Shown here in pieces: positions 8,869-17,912 of a stretch of 64,000 nt of DNA. Each line of letters opens with the position of its first letter. Position 1 is the first letter of the stretch. The stretch is from assembly GCA_044346175.1 (NCBI GenBank), contig JBIIZQ010000008.1, positions 1 through 64,000 on the forward strand. The letters are read 5' to 3'. The notes below the pieces were generated by a model. The model made no database searches. It saw only the letters and a program-made list of their open reading frames with translations, and was not told the origin of the DNA. This stretch comes from JBJTUH01 sp044346175. GTDB taxonomy: Bacteria; Cyanobacteriota; Vampirovibrionia; Vampirovibrionales; JAJTHC01. A program made the translations under genes and the position numbers.

Positions 8869-10434
8869 ATGTCTTTTGCTGTCTCATACCCAACGGGTCA
8901 TGCCACTCATCGCCACGCTTTGACATCACGCTTTGGGCAAGCAGTACCCGAATCACTTTCACAAGCCGTCACCGCCACGCTTACACCGCACGTACCTGCC
9001 AGTGACGTAGCACTAGAACAGTTAAATGAACAAAGCAAAGCGATTTTAAAGCGTTTACCAGCCAAAGATAAGCTTTTAACGGGTCTTCTTCATTTAAAGG
9101 AGCAACCTGAAAGTTTTTCAGCCATGAAGTTCATTCAAGATACGGGGATTTTGTGGGTTCCTAAATCTTTGGTGTCACGTAGTTTAACGGAATGGTTTGA
9201 AGTCACGTTTACTGAATTTATTGAATCAGCGTATTTCTATTTTGCGGCGCCTCTTTCGGCACAAAAAGGGTTTATGCCCTTATATCATAAACTTGCCAAG
9301 CATAAGCCAGACCCTAAACTACTCAGAACGGCAATTGATGAGATTCCTAAAGACTCCCTAAAGCATGTATTACCTCTTAAAACTGCCGTGGTATTATCTT
9401 CCGTGGGGGCAGTATCGGTAGCGGGTGAGTATGCTTTAAATTTTGTGAAGAACCTTATTACCGCTAAGGGGCTTCATCAAACCAATTTTTCAGATGTTGT
9501 TGCACTTTCCAAGCAGGATAAAAAGCAAGGTAAACGTCCTAAAACGCTCGATACACCCCAAGAGGCGGCTCAAAATAAGTCGGTCATTGAAAAAGCAAAT
9601 CGGCGTATTTTGCAGTGCTTAGGGGCCGCCAGTGCTTTGGTAGGGGCAAGTGTTTTTCTTGCTCGCCGAGGGGCTGAAATCCCTGCTTTGGAGAAACCGT
9701 TGTATCAGTTCGTGAAACGCTTTGACTTTAACTACGGTAATCCTAAAAAGTTTGGTCTAACCGCTCAGCAATTACGATGGCTCATTATGCCCCTTGCCGT
9801 TACGGGTTATATTGATGCTGCCCGAGATAAATTAGAACGCTGGGAAGTGACACCAAGGGTTATTTTAAGTGGGTTTTACTTGGCAAAGGGTGCCGATATG
9901 CTTGAAAACCGTATTCTGGCGGAAGGTAAAAAGCGTGTCCCCCATTTATTTGATGCCAAAGGGAATCCGAAATCTATCAATACGATTGTCCATGACAGTT
10001 TACAAAAAAGCCGAGCCACACTCACCGCTTTAGCCAAAGAAACAGCGACACCCGTCACAGACGAAGCCGTTTACCAGTTGAGCATGGCACATTTACAAAA
10101 AGACCTCAAAGCTAAAAATATGCTTTTCTATCCCCAGTATCTCTTCGGGATTAGCGTCATAGGGCTTGCCGTGGCACTTTTAAATCGCCACTTAACCCGT
10201 GAACGCTTTGAGCGTGGTTTTGGTGCTAAAACGCTTACCACGACTTCGCCTAAACAGGCTTTAACCGCACATCCCACTGCGGGTAATGCAGGAGGGGGTG
10301 TTTCTAAATCAAGCTTGGGGGCTTCTCAATCGGTGCCATCTATGCCAGTGCCATCAGCTCCTGAGACCCATCCTCAGATTCATCCTCTTAATCAAATTCA
10401 TTTGGGTGTCTTGAATACGTCTGCAAACGCTTAA
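8869..10434 (+). CDS. Unrecognised multi-helix membrane protein (521 aa)
   Basis: No family is recognised. Hydrophobic helices are visible at about residues 172-190 (TAVVLSSVGAVSVAGEYAL), 250-268 (CLGAASALVGASVFLA), 303-317 and 425-440 (LFGISVIGLAVALLN). The segments between them are basic and helical. The N-terminus is Thr/Ala-rich and the last 80 residues are low-complexity Ser/Pro/Ala. It lies 285 bases after another protein with the same plan, on the same strand. The start lacks a strong ribosome site. A second in-frame ATG lies at residue 82, but the N-terminal codons look coding, so the first ATG is kept. Confidence 0.72.
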   Translation: MSFAVSYPTGHATHRHALTSRFGQAVPESLSQAVTATLTPHVPASDVALEQLNEQSKAILKRLPAKDKLLTGLLHLKEQPESFSAMKFIQDTGILWVPKSLVSRSLTEWFEVTFTEFIESAYFYFAAPLSAQKGFMPLYHKLAKHKPDPKLLRTAIDEIPKDSLKHVLPLKTAVVLSSVGAVSVAGEYALNFVKNLITAKGLHQTNFSDVVALSKQDKKQGKRPKTLDTPQEAAQNKSVIEKANRRILQCLGAASALVGASVFLARRGAEIPALEKPLYQFVKRFDFNYGNPKKFGLTAQQLRWLIMPLAVTGYIDAARDKLERWEVTPRVILSGFYLAKGADMLENRILAEGKKRVPHLFDAKGNPKSINTIVHDSLQKSRATLTALAKETATPVTDEAVYQLSMAHLQKDLKAKNMLFYPQYLFGISVIGLAVALLNRHLTRERFERGFGAKTLTTTSPKQALTAHPTAGNAGGGVSKSSLGASQSVPSMPVPSAPETHPQIHPLNQIHLGVLNTSANA

Positions 10435-10647
10435 GCCGTAGTGCGTCAAACTCAATCCGCTAAACGAACTTTTCAATAAGAGATTATAGCGTGTCAAACT
10501 GTTTGCCTTATAATAGTAAGGGGGCATTAACGACCTGTGTGCGTTTCTTGTCTCTTTCTTATCAAATCCAATTGCCATAACCTTGTGGCGTACCCTGTGA
10601 TATGTTTTTTTTCTAAAACACAAGCCCTATATGGAGTTTCCTTAGCT

Positions 10648-12162
10648 ATGATGATGAGCCAAGCAACGGCACAGCCTGAAACGGTAAAATTTGCCCCAAG
10701 CGTTCCTCCTGTTCCCATTACGGTAGCCCACGGTGACGGGATTGGTCCTGAAATTATGAATGCCACCCTGCAAATTATTCAAGCAGCAGGTGCTAGTTTA
10801 GCCATTGAGACCATTGAAATTGGCGAAAAAGTTTATGAGCGTGGTTCAACCGCTGGTATTGAACCTGAAAGTTGGGACTCGCTTCGTCGTACCAAGGTCT
10901 TTTTAAAAGCTCCTATTACAACCCCTCAGGGTGGTGGTTTTAAGAGTCTTAATGTGACCGTGCGTAAAACCCTTGGTTTGTATGCCAACATCCGTCCTTG
11001 CGTGTCTTATCATCCTTTTGTGCAGACCAAGCATCCCATCATGGATGTTGTCATTGTGCGTGAAAACGAAGAAGACCTTTACGCAGGGATTGAACATCAA
11101 CAAACCATTGATGCGGTTCAGTGTTTAAAAATCATTACCCGTCCTGGAACCGAGCGTTTGGTACGCTATGGCTTTGAGTACGCTCGTCGTAATGGTCGTA
11201 AAAAAGTAACCTGCTTCACGAAAGACAATATCATGAAGCATACCGATGGTTTATTCCACAAAGTGTTTGACGAAGTTGGGGCTGAGTATCCTGACCTTGA
11301 ACAAGAACACTGGATTGTGGACATCGGTGCGGCGAAGTTAGCTGATACGCCTGAAAACTTTGATGTCATTATTATGCCTAACCTCTACGGGGATATTCTT
11401 TCTGACGTAGCCGCGCAAATTACGGGTTCTGTAGGTTTAGCAGGTTCTGCCAACATTGGTGACCAGTGTGCAATGTTTGAAGCCATTCATGGTTCTGCCC
11501 CTCGTCGTGCAGGTCAAAACGTTGCCAACCCTTCAGGCTTGTTGTTAGGTGCCGTCCAGATGCTCAACCATATCGGGCAAAACGATGTAGCTGAGCGTGT
11601 GCATAATGGCTGGTTGAAGACTATGGAAGATGGTGTTCATACCTACGACATTTACAAAGAAGGCACCAGTAAGCAAAAGGTGAGTACCTCTGAATTTGCT
11701 CAAGCTGTTATTGAGCGTTTAGGACAGCGTCCTCAAACCCTCAAAGCTGTTGATTATAGCAATGCCCCTTCTGATGTGTACGTGCCTCCTGCTTATGTCC
11801 GTCCTCAACAAGAAAAAACCTTGGTGGGTGTCGATGTTTTTGTAGACGATGCCAAGCATACTCCTGAGGTACTTGCAGAAGCCCTTCAGCAAGCGTCTGC
11901 CAATGCAAATACGGCTCTGAAACTTAAAATGATTACCAGTCGTGGTACCAAGGTATGGCCAGGTGGGATGCCCGAGACTTTCTTGGTTGACCACTGGCGT
12001 TGTCGTTATATCAGTAAAGAAGGACAAGATAAGCCTGTCAACCATACCGATGTTGCCAACTTATTGGTCGCACTGGCTGATGCGGGGATTGACTTTATTA
12101 AAACTGAGCATCTTTGCTTGTTTGATGGTCATCGTGGTTACACAATGGGTCAAGGTGAGTAA
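10648..12162 (+). CDS. icd: Isocitrate dehydrogenase, Thermus/Rickettsia-type with C-terminal extension
   Basis: This 504-residue protein belongs to the isocitrate/isopropylmalate dehydrogenase family, which oxidatively decarboxylates isocitrate to 2-oxoglutarate. Visible landmarks are the N-terminal HGDGIGPEI, the substrate-binding SLNVTVRKTLGLYANIRP region, VIVRENEEDLYAGIEH, KDNIMKHTDGLF, and the metal/cofactor motifs IMPNLYGDILSDVAAQ and EAIHGSAPRRAGQNVANPSG. About 150 residues follow the catalytic core. Such an extension is known in the longer IDH subfamily (Thermus type), which argues against isopropylmalate dehydrogenase. Start at 10648: three ATGs in a row, preceded by GGAG. A strong terminator follows, so it is probably monocistronic. 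It links central carbon flow to glutamate synthesis. Confidence 0.9.
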   Translation: MMMSQATAQPETVKFAPSVPPVPITVAHGDGIGPEIMNATLQIIQAAGASLAIETIEIGEKVYERGSTAGIEPESWDSLRRTKVFLKAPITTPQGGGFKSLNVTVRKTLGLYANIRPCVSYHPFVQTKHPIMDVVIVRENEEDLYAGIEHQQTIDAVQCLKIITRPGTERLVRYGFEYARRNGRKKVTCFTKDNIMKHTDGLFHKVFDEVGAEYPDLEQEHWIVDIGAAKLADTPENFDVIIMPNLYGDILSDVAAQITGSVGLAGSANIGDQCAMFEAIHGSAPRRAGQNVANPSGLLLGAVQMLNHIGQNDVAERVHNGWLKTMEDGVHTYDIYKEGTSKQKVSTSEFAQAVIERLGQRPQTLKAVDYSNAPSDVYVPPAYVRPQQEKTLVGVDVFVDDAKHTPEVLAEALQQASANANTALKLKMITSRGTKVWPGGMPETFLVDHWRCRYISKEGQDKPVNHTDVANLLVALADAGIDFIKTEHLCLFDGHRGYTMGQGE

Positions 12163-12213
12163 GCCTTTACCTATATGAGGGTAAGCCACTTACTGGCATG
12201 ACGCTCACATAAT

Positions 12214-12257
12214 AAAAAGCTCTTTTCTACGAGTCACTCAAAGAAAAGAGCTTTTTT
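12214..12257 (+). terminator. Rho-independent terminator after icd
   Basis: A perfect 15-bp stem (12214-12228 with 12243-12257, including AAGCTCTTTTCT) with a 14-base loop ends in a run of T. It lies 51 bases after the icd stop. The stem begins with A's on the other strand, so it could act in both directions. Confidence 0.85.
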
Positions 12258-12362
12258 CATGTAGAGGGCGGTGTTACACTATATCCTTAGCCTTGTTTTT
12301 TGTGTTTCAAGTTTTTTATCTTCTCAAGCTCGTCGGTGTTTAAGCCGTTATAAGATACTCCT

Positions 12363-12626
12363 ATGCCTCGTACTTCTAAAGCCAACCTCCCCCTTGAAGC
12401 GACACCTTCACCTGAAAGTACTCGTAGTTTTACGGAAGCGTCTCAAGCCCTTCAGCAAGTTTTAGAGGCTTTCAGACGGGGTAATATTCCCCTAGAAGAA
12501 GCCATGACGTTGTTTGAAGAAGGAACCCAAGCCCTTCATGAGTGTCAAAAAGCCCTTCATGTTGCAGAGGGTAAAATCCAGCAACTTTGTGAAAAAACAG
12601 GGATTCCCTTTGACGTATCTCTTTAA
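12363..12626 (+). CDS. xseB: Exodeoxyribonuclease VII small subunit
   Basis: This is an 87-residue protein whose residues 22-75 match the XseB family: FTEASQALQQVLEAFRRGNIPLEEAMTLFEEG is cut here to its key parts, LEEAM, FEEGTQAL and CQKALHVAEGKI. XseB forms two short helices and binds several copies per XseA catalytic subunit to degrade single-stranded DNA. The first 20 residues are Ser/Thr/Pro-rich and not part of the domain. xseA is not in the window, so the two subunit genes are unlinked. No strong ribosome site is seen before the ATG at 12363. Confidence 0.88.
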   Translation: MPRTSKANLPLEATPSPESTRSFTEASQALQQVLEAFRRGNIPLEEAMTLFEEGTQALHECQKALHVAEGKIQQLCEKTGIPFDVSL

Positions 12627-12809
12627 TCAGGCGTGTGTAACACTTTCGTGACATATCGTCGAAAATTGGTACTGCTAGGGTTATCATGCTCATAAGTGGT
12701 CTTGAGCTGTGACGTTTAAGACCCCTAGGCTTTCTGCTTACCGTACTTTTCCATACCGTATGTCGTGTTACTCCACACATCCTCCATTATTCTATAAGGT
12801 CTTTCTGCA

Positions 12810-13556
12810 ATGACATCATGGCTACAGGCAATTGATACAAAATATAACTTTGCAACCAAAACCACTTTAGCACTTGGTATTCTCAGTATCACTTGGCTTT
12901 TTTCTGGTTTGGGTAGTATCTCTTCTCTCCAAAGGGTGCATGCTGAAACCTATCGCTGGCAAGCAAAGTACACCCAAGCGATGCCTCCTTCACAAGGTGT
13001 GGTTCTGAGTGCCGAGTGTCCTCGTGGGTGTCATGTGCCTTATACGCCCCAGTATCAGGCACCCCAATACACGGCACCCATGTATCAGGATGTGTCTGCC
13101 GATGCCTACTACATGACACCTGCTCCGATGCCCTGTGGTACAACGGTACCTACTTACGGCGTTATGGCACCTTGTGCCACCCCTCAAACGTATGTCCATA
13201 CTGAGGTATTACCAGCTTCTCCTCGCCCTAACGTGATTATTCGTGAATATGAACGCCCTGTTGAGGTCGTTAAAGTTGTGGAAGTTCCTAAAACGGTTGT
13301 GAAAACCGTTGTAAAGAAGGTTTATGTGACACGGTATGTGTCAGCCCCTCGTAAAAAAGTGGCGTATCGTAAACCCATGAAGCGACGTTATGTGTCCGCC
13401 GCCCGCCCCCATGCCGTGGTAGCTCGTAAGCCTATGCCTCACGCAGTTGTACCCGCTCCTGTGGCACCTCCTGTTCTTACAGCACCTACGTGCCAATCTC
13501 CAAGGGTTGAGGCTCCTATGTGCGTTGAGTGTATGCCAGTGCATTGTTACCATTAA
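12810..13556 (+). CDS. Secreted or anchored low-complexity protein, function unknown
   Basis: I do not recognise this 248-residue protein. It has a signal/anchor helix (about residues 17-38, TTLALGILSITWLFSGLG). A Tyr/Pro/Gln/Met-rich segment containing several cysteines follows (about 60-130). A valine/lysine-rich stretch comes next (VEVVKVVEVPKTVVKTVV, about 150-170), then a very basic region (KKVAYRKPMKRRYV) and a short Cys-rich C-terminus (CVECMPVHCYH). The six or more cysteines and the basic tail suggest an envelope or surface protein, but that is inference only. Confidence 0.6.
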   Translation: MTSWLQAIDTKYNFATKTTLALGILSITWLFSGLGSISSLQRVHAETYRWQAKYTQAMPPSQGVVLSAECPRGCHVPYTPQYQAPQYTAPMYQDVSADAYYMTPAPMPCGTTVPTYGVMAPCATPQTYVHTEVLPASPRPNVIIREYERPVEVVKVVEVPKTVVKTVVKKVYVTRYVSAPRKKVAYRKPMKRRYVSAARPHAVVARKPMPHAVVPAPVAPPVLTAPTCQSPRVEAPMCVECMPVHCYH

Positions 13557-13706
13557 GGACATGTAACTGATATACCTCGCTTTGAGTTTACGCCATGAGT
13601 AAAGCCTCATAGCCCTAATACAGGACAATCGCATGAAAAACTGCTTCCCTCTTTCTTATCTCTCCCCACGGTGAGAGAAGATGACATATCGCATGATTGC
13701 CCTGAA

Positions 13707-13733
13707 CCCCAATACCTTATTAAGGTGTTGGGG
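13707..13733 (+). terminator. Possible terminator hairpin
   Basis: CCCCAATACCTT and AAGGTGTTGGGG pair over 12 bp (one G-T pair) around a 3-base loop. The downstream bases are only weakly T-rich (CTATTTG), so termination is uncertain. Confidence 0.5.
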
Positions 13734-13779
13734 CTATTTGTATGGTATATAATAGTAAAAAGTTTAGTGGGATACCATT

Positions 13780-13830
13780 CACCTGTATTGACAACCCACC
13801 TGTATTGACAGCATTCACATAGCATTCACA
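13780..13830 (+). repeat. Two nested pairs of direct repeats upstream of ABC ATPase gene
   Basis: CACCTGTATTGACA occurs at 13780-13793 and 13797-13810 (period 17). AGCATTCACA occurs at 13810-13819 and 13821-13830 (period 11). The array ends 55 bases before the ABC ATPase start. Each first-type copy contains TTGACA, so these could be regulator sites or duplicated -35 boxes, or simply slippage duplications. Confidence 0.7.
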
Positions 13831-13885
13831 CGTATAGACTCGCCTGACGATAGACCAAAATTTCATTTGGAATGGATATTGCATC

Positions 13886-14740
13886 ATGGTTTCATTGCAT
13901 TCTACTTTGACTTCCTCGGCAGCAACGGCATCGCAGCCGTTGCTTTTGTTAAGTGCGACAGGATTATGCAAGGTTCATAGTCATGCACAGTCTCAGGAGG
14001 GTGGGGCTATGGCGCCTCGTCCTGTTTGGCAAGACATCGAGCTTTCTTTATACAAAGGCGAGCGCATGGTGTTGATGGGACGAAGTGGTTCAGGGAAAAG
14101 TACGCTTCTTAATTGCCTTTATGGTTTGGAACCTCCTACACAGGGGCATGTCTATTTTTATCCTCCTGTGCCAGTAGCGTCTCAGGATATTTCGACGTGT
14201 TATGACCTCTATGCACTTTCCGAGTGGCAACAGTGCTTGTTACGTCAACGTCATTATGGCTATATTTTTCAGATGTTCCATTTATTGCCTACCATGACGG
14301 TACTGGAAAATGTCTTACTGCCGCTTGAGCTTCTTGCAGATACACACGACCACGAAGCCTCTATTTGGAAACGCCCTGCCCAAAGGATAGAAGCAGCACG
14401 TGCCATGTTGGATGCTGTAGGACTTTCGCACCGTATTCACCACATGGCCACAAACCTTTCAGGGGGTGAAATGCAACGGGTTGCCATCGCTAGGGCGTTG
14501 GTTCATGAACCCGCCTTGGTTTTTGCCGATGAACCTACAGGCAATTTAGACGCTCAAGCCGCTGAAGATGTGCTTGCTTTGCTTCTTACATTAAGTCAAA
14601 ACACAGGTACGACCCTTTTGATGGTTACACACAGTGAAGAAGTCGCTTCCGTCATGGCGACGCGACGCTTTAGGCTTGTCCCTGACGCACACTCTGGTAT
14701 CTGTCAATTTGTCGCAGATGAGGCAACCTGCCATGCTTAA
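13886..14740 (+). CDS. ABC transporter ATP-binding protein (LolD/MacB/YbbA family)
   Basis: This 284-residue ATPase has every core motif. Walker A is GRSGSGKST (65-73), the Q-loop region reads YGYIFQMFHLLPTMTVLENV, the signature is LSGGEMQR (about 192-199), and Walker B is ALVFADEPTGNLD (about 209-221). The H-loop is MVTHS. The text around the Q-loop and GNLD is typical of the family that pairs with FtsX-type permeases (LolD, MacB, YbbA), which act on lipids, lipoproteins or envelope substrates rather than as importers. The first 20 residues are an extra Ser/Thr/Ala-rich extension. It overlaps the permease gene by 8 bases, which implies translational coupling. Confidence 0.9.
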   Translation: MVSLHSTLTSSAATASQPLLLLSATGLCKVHSHAQSQEGGAMAPRPVWQDIELSLYKGERMVLMGRSGSGKSTLLNCLYGLEPPTQGHVYFYPPVPVASQDISTCYDLYALSEWQQCLLRQRHYGYIFQMFHLLPTMTVLENVLLPLELLADTHDHEASIWKRPAQRIEAARAMLDAVGLSHRIHHMATNLSGGEMQRVAIARALVHEPALVFADEPTGNLDAQAAEDVLALLLTLSQNTGTTLLMVTHSEEVASVMATRRFRLVPDAHSGICQFVADEATCHA

Positions 14741-17564
14741 GGGGTATCGTGATACAATGACATGGCATACCACGAGGGTACTTTTACAGCAGTGGATTAT
14801 GAGAGACTGGTGTCGTAATAAAATCCGTACAGCTCTGAGTATTTTAGGAATTGCCCTTGGCGTTGCCATTGCATTTGCCATGACGATTGCGAATCAGTCG
14901 GCGATTGAGCAATTTAGTGACCAAGTCAATGCCCTGAGTGGCGGTGCGGATGTCACGCTCCGTACGCAACATCAACCCATGTGGGATATTCGTCCTATGC
15001 TCTCGTCCCTAAATACATTGTGGGAAAAGGGCTATACTTGGAAGGCACTTACAGAGGTTGAGGTTCGGTTATGGGACGTGTCTGATACTTCAAATAAATC
15101 TGTAAAAACGCCCCAAATGCTTACTTGGCTGGGTGTTGACATGCTCAGTGGTAGTACGCAAGATGGTATCGCTTCTGATGGGTCTTCTTCTCAAAACAGT
15201 CAACAGGGGCTTTGGCAACGCCTCCAATACTATCGTTTACACCCCGAGGCGGGGTTTGAAAGTCCTCCCCTTGCTCATCCTAAAGATATGCAGCTATCCC
15301 TGTTTACACCAGGTACGGTGTGGGTGAGTGATACCCTTGCACATCAGTACGGTTGGCAACGAGGGAGTACCTTTTATGTGATTCACGAGAGTCGTCAACG
15401 TCCGTTACGAGTTGGAGCCATTTACCGCCAAGAGGCTCTTGGCGGTGCCACACTGGGACATCATTACATCATTGGGGATATTGGTGCAAACGCCCAATAT
15501 CGTCAACCTTGGACAGACAATACTTCCCCTCAAGCGTATCTTGAAGCCCTCTCAAGTGTGTCTAAAGTTTTGATTTGGTCGCCTCAAGTAGAGACAAAAA
15601 AGGCTTATTCACCGCAAGAGGTGTGTACTATGCTTGATGCACATTTGCCTCAGGGCGTGCTATGTGAGTCGCCTCAAGTTCAAACGCAGCAAACCAATGC
15701 CATGCTGGCTTCCTACCGAGGTAATCTGAAAGCGCTTTCGCTTATTTCTCTTCTAGTGAGTATGCTCTTGATTTATAACACCTATGCGGTGGGGATGTTG
15801 CGTCGTCGTGACATGTTGGGAATGCTCAAGGGGATGAATGTGCCTTGGCATGCGCTTACGACGGTACTGGTGATTGAGTCGTTAAGTATTGGACTCATTG
15901 GGAGTCTCATCGGGGTTGGGCTAGGGAGGTTACTGGCTCAAGTGAGTCTTCAAGGTGTGAGTCAAACCATGCAGTTACTTTATACGGGGCAGGCCGTCAC
16001 ACAGCTTCATGTAAGTTGGCTTGATATGATTGGGTTTGTTGCGTTAGGGATGGGTGCTACGTTATTTGCAACACTCCTCCCTATCCAAGAAGCCAAGCAA
16101 GTGCCAGCTGCTCAAATGGTTCGTACAGAAAGCTTGGAACCTAAACTTAAACGCTATGCACGTCCCCTAGCCGTGAGTGGCTCGATACTTGGTTTACTGG
16201 CTTACGGACTGTGTTTACTCCCGCCATGGTTATGGGAAGGTGTGCCTGTATGGGGCTTTTTAGCCGCAAAGAGTATTAACTTTTGCGGTATTTTATGGCT
16301 CCCTTGGGTTTTAGTGACGGTATTGCCATGGCTCCAATCACTGGGGAGTAAGGGCTTGGGGGCGTTAGGGTCGATAAATCCTTTACGCAACCGTATACCT
16401 CTTACCCCTTGGCGGGTGGCTATTGCGTTACTCACAGGACATTTGTCTCGAAGTTGGATGGCAACCAGTAGTTTGCTTGTGACGGTAGGTTTACTTGTAA
16501 GCCTAAGTATTATGATTTTTAGTTTTCAACAGAGTGTACAAGCATGGATTCAGCAAAGTTTACGTGCGGATATTTGGATTCAAGCTACCACACGGGAAGT
16601 GAGTAAACAAGATGAAGGACTCATTCCTGATGCGATACTTTCAAGTTTCCGCCATCTTTCGGGTGTTGAGGCGTTAGACGACTTTTATGACACTGCCATT
16701 ACGATTCAAGGTCGTACGGCACGCCTAGGTGCAGGTCGTAGTGAACTGATTCAAAAATATGGTCATCTCAAGATGCTTGAAGGTAAAACACATGTTGAGG
16801 TACTTGAAACGCTCAAAACCGAACCCAATACAGCCCTTGTCTCGGAAGCTTTTGCCCATAAGTTTAAGGTACGCACTGGTACGCTTCTTCCTTTACCTAC
16901 GCCCTCGGGGAGTATCCCCCTTAAAGTGATTGGTGTGTATGCGGACTATGCAAGTGACCTCGGTTATATCATTGTGGATAAAAAAACCTACATCAAGGCT
17001 TTCCGCCGTAACCCTACGAATAGTGTCGCTCTTTATGTCAACCCCCAACAAGATACGCAAGCACTGAAACAAAAGCTTTTAAAGGTGCTTCCTAAAGAGG
17101 CTTCCTTAATTGTGCAAACGAACCGAGAACTCAAAGCAGAAATTCTACGTATTTTTAATCGTACCTTTGCCATTACCTATGCCTTGCAGGGCATTACTTT
17201 AGGGATTACGCTACTCACCCTTGTGGGTGCTTTATTGATGATGACCCTTCTTTCACAGCCTACCTTTAGAACCCTGACCATTTTGGGGATGTCCAAGCAA
17301 AGCCTCAAGCAGGTACTGGTCTACCAGAGTCTTTTGTTAGGTGGGTTTGGGATGACATCGGGGGCTTGTGTGGGGGGTATCCTTGCTATTATTTTGGTAG
17401 AGGTTATCAATAAACAAGCCTTTGGCTGGAGTATTGGCTATGCAATACCATGGCAGGTCTTTTTGCAGTGGGCAGGGTATGGGGTACTGACATTATTGGG
17501 GGCGGCATGGTTGACGTATGCGTTGAGTTTTGCAAAGCCTTCTTTTTTGAAAGATGTACAGTGA
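14733..17564 (+). CDS. FtsX/MacB-type ABC permease (YbbP-like, 943 aa)
   Basis: The start at 14733 overlaps the end of the ATPase gene; an ATG at 14757 is an alternative. An N-terminal membrane helix (about 32-52, LSILGIALGVAIAFAM) precedes a large periplasmic domain. Membrane helices follow at about 345-365 and 390-470, a second membrane cluster at about 490-640, another periplasmic segment, and a C-terminal FtsX domain with three helices (about 830-935). Two FtsX modules in one chain is the plan of YbbP-like permeases, so a dimer of the ATPase with this single protein is likely. The substrate cannot be read from sequence. Such systems usually move lipids or lipoproteins, or drive envelope enzymes mechanically. 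Confidence 0.85.
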   Translation: MLKGYRDTMTWHTTRVLLQQWIMRDWCRNKIRTALSILGIALGVAIAFAMTIANQSAIEQFSDQVNALSGGADVTLRTQHQPMWDIRPMLSSLNTLWEKGYTWKALTEVEVRLWDVSDTSNKSVKTPQMLTWLGVDMLSGSTQDGIASDGSSSQNSQQGLWQRLQYYRLHPEAGFESPPLAHPKDMQLSLFTPGTVWVSDTLAHQYGWQRGSTFYVIHESRQRPLRVGAIYRQEALGGATLGHHYIIGDIGANAQYRQPWTDNTSPQAYLEALSSVSKVLIWSPQVETKKAYSPQEVCTMLDAHLPQGVLCESPQVQTQQTNAMLASYRGNLKALSLISLLVSMLLIYNTYAVGMLRRRDMLGMLKGMNVPWHALTTVLVIESLSIGLIGSLIGVGLGRLLAQVSLQGVSQTMQLLYTGQAVTQLHVSWLDMIGFVALGMGATLFATLLPIQEAKQVPAAQMVRTESLEPKLKRYARPLAVSGSILGLLAYGLCLLPPWLWEGVPVWGFLAAKSINFCGILWLPWVLVTVLPWLQSLGSKGLGALGSINPLRNRIPLTPWRVAIALLTGHLSRSWMATSSLLVTVGLLVSLSIMIFSFQQSVQAWIQQSLRADIWIQATTREVSKQDEGLIPDAILSSFRHLSGVEALDDFYDTAITIQGRTARLGAGRSELIQKYGHLKMLEGKTHVEVLETLKTEPNTALVSEAFAHKFKVRTGTLLPLPTPSGSIPLKVIGVYADYASDLGYIIVDKKTYIKAFRRNPTNSVALYVNPQQDTQALKQKLLKVLPKEASLIVQTNRELKAEILRIFNRTFAITYALQGITLGITLLTLVGALLMMTLLSQPTFRTLTILGMSKQSLKQVLVYQSLLLGGFGMTSGACVGGILAIILVEVINKQAFGWSIGYAIPWQVFLQWAGYGVLTLLGAAWLTYALSFAKPSFLKDVQ

Positions 17565-17912
17565 CAAAGCAGGTTGTGATTCGATACGCCTGGACGACCA
17601 GATGAAGCCCAGTTTCAACTTTTTAATTTTTTCAACTTTTTAACTTTGGGGATTGTATGTTTCAGAGTGTTTTAAATGCGTTTGGTGTATATTTACCTGT
17701 GCATGTCCTCTCATGGATACCCCATGAGCGTTAGGAGACAAGAGGACAAAATTTCTTTTTAAGATACAATAGAAGGATACTCACCAATCATACAATAGAT
17801 AGTACATAGGTTTAAAACAGTGTGCTTTATTGAGGGTCTTTCATTCAGGGTTTTTACATCACCACAACTTTACCAATACTCATTACTTACTTTCACGTAG
17901 GGGCTTCATGTT
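17565..17912. other. Intergenic region between ABC permease and Fur-family gene
   Basis: 348 bases without a gene. It holds a 17-bp tandem duplication (TTTCAACTTTTTAA at 17613-17626 and 17630-17643). A hairpin with TCATGG/CCATGA (17711-17716 with 17722-17727) is framed by GTCCTC and GAGGAC (17705-17710, 17742-17747). A T-rich stretch follows at 17751-17761, so it may terminate the ABC operon. Confidence 0.5.

Larger units (their letters stand above)
13557..13885. other. Intergenic region upstream of the ABC transporter operon
   Basis: 329 bases with no gene. It contains a terminator-like hairpin (13707-13733) and a cluster of short direct repeats (13780-13830) just before the ABC ATPase gene. 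Confidence 0.5.

Noticed and set aside
10484..10514. Promoter of icd with TATAAT at 10509-10514
   Set aside because: The -10 match is excellent, but no acceptable -35 hexamer lies 16-18 bases upstream; kept only as a weak possibility.
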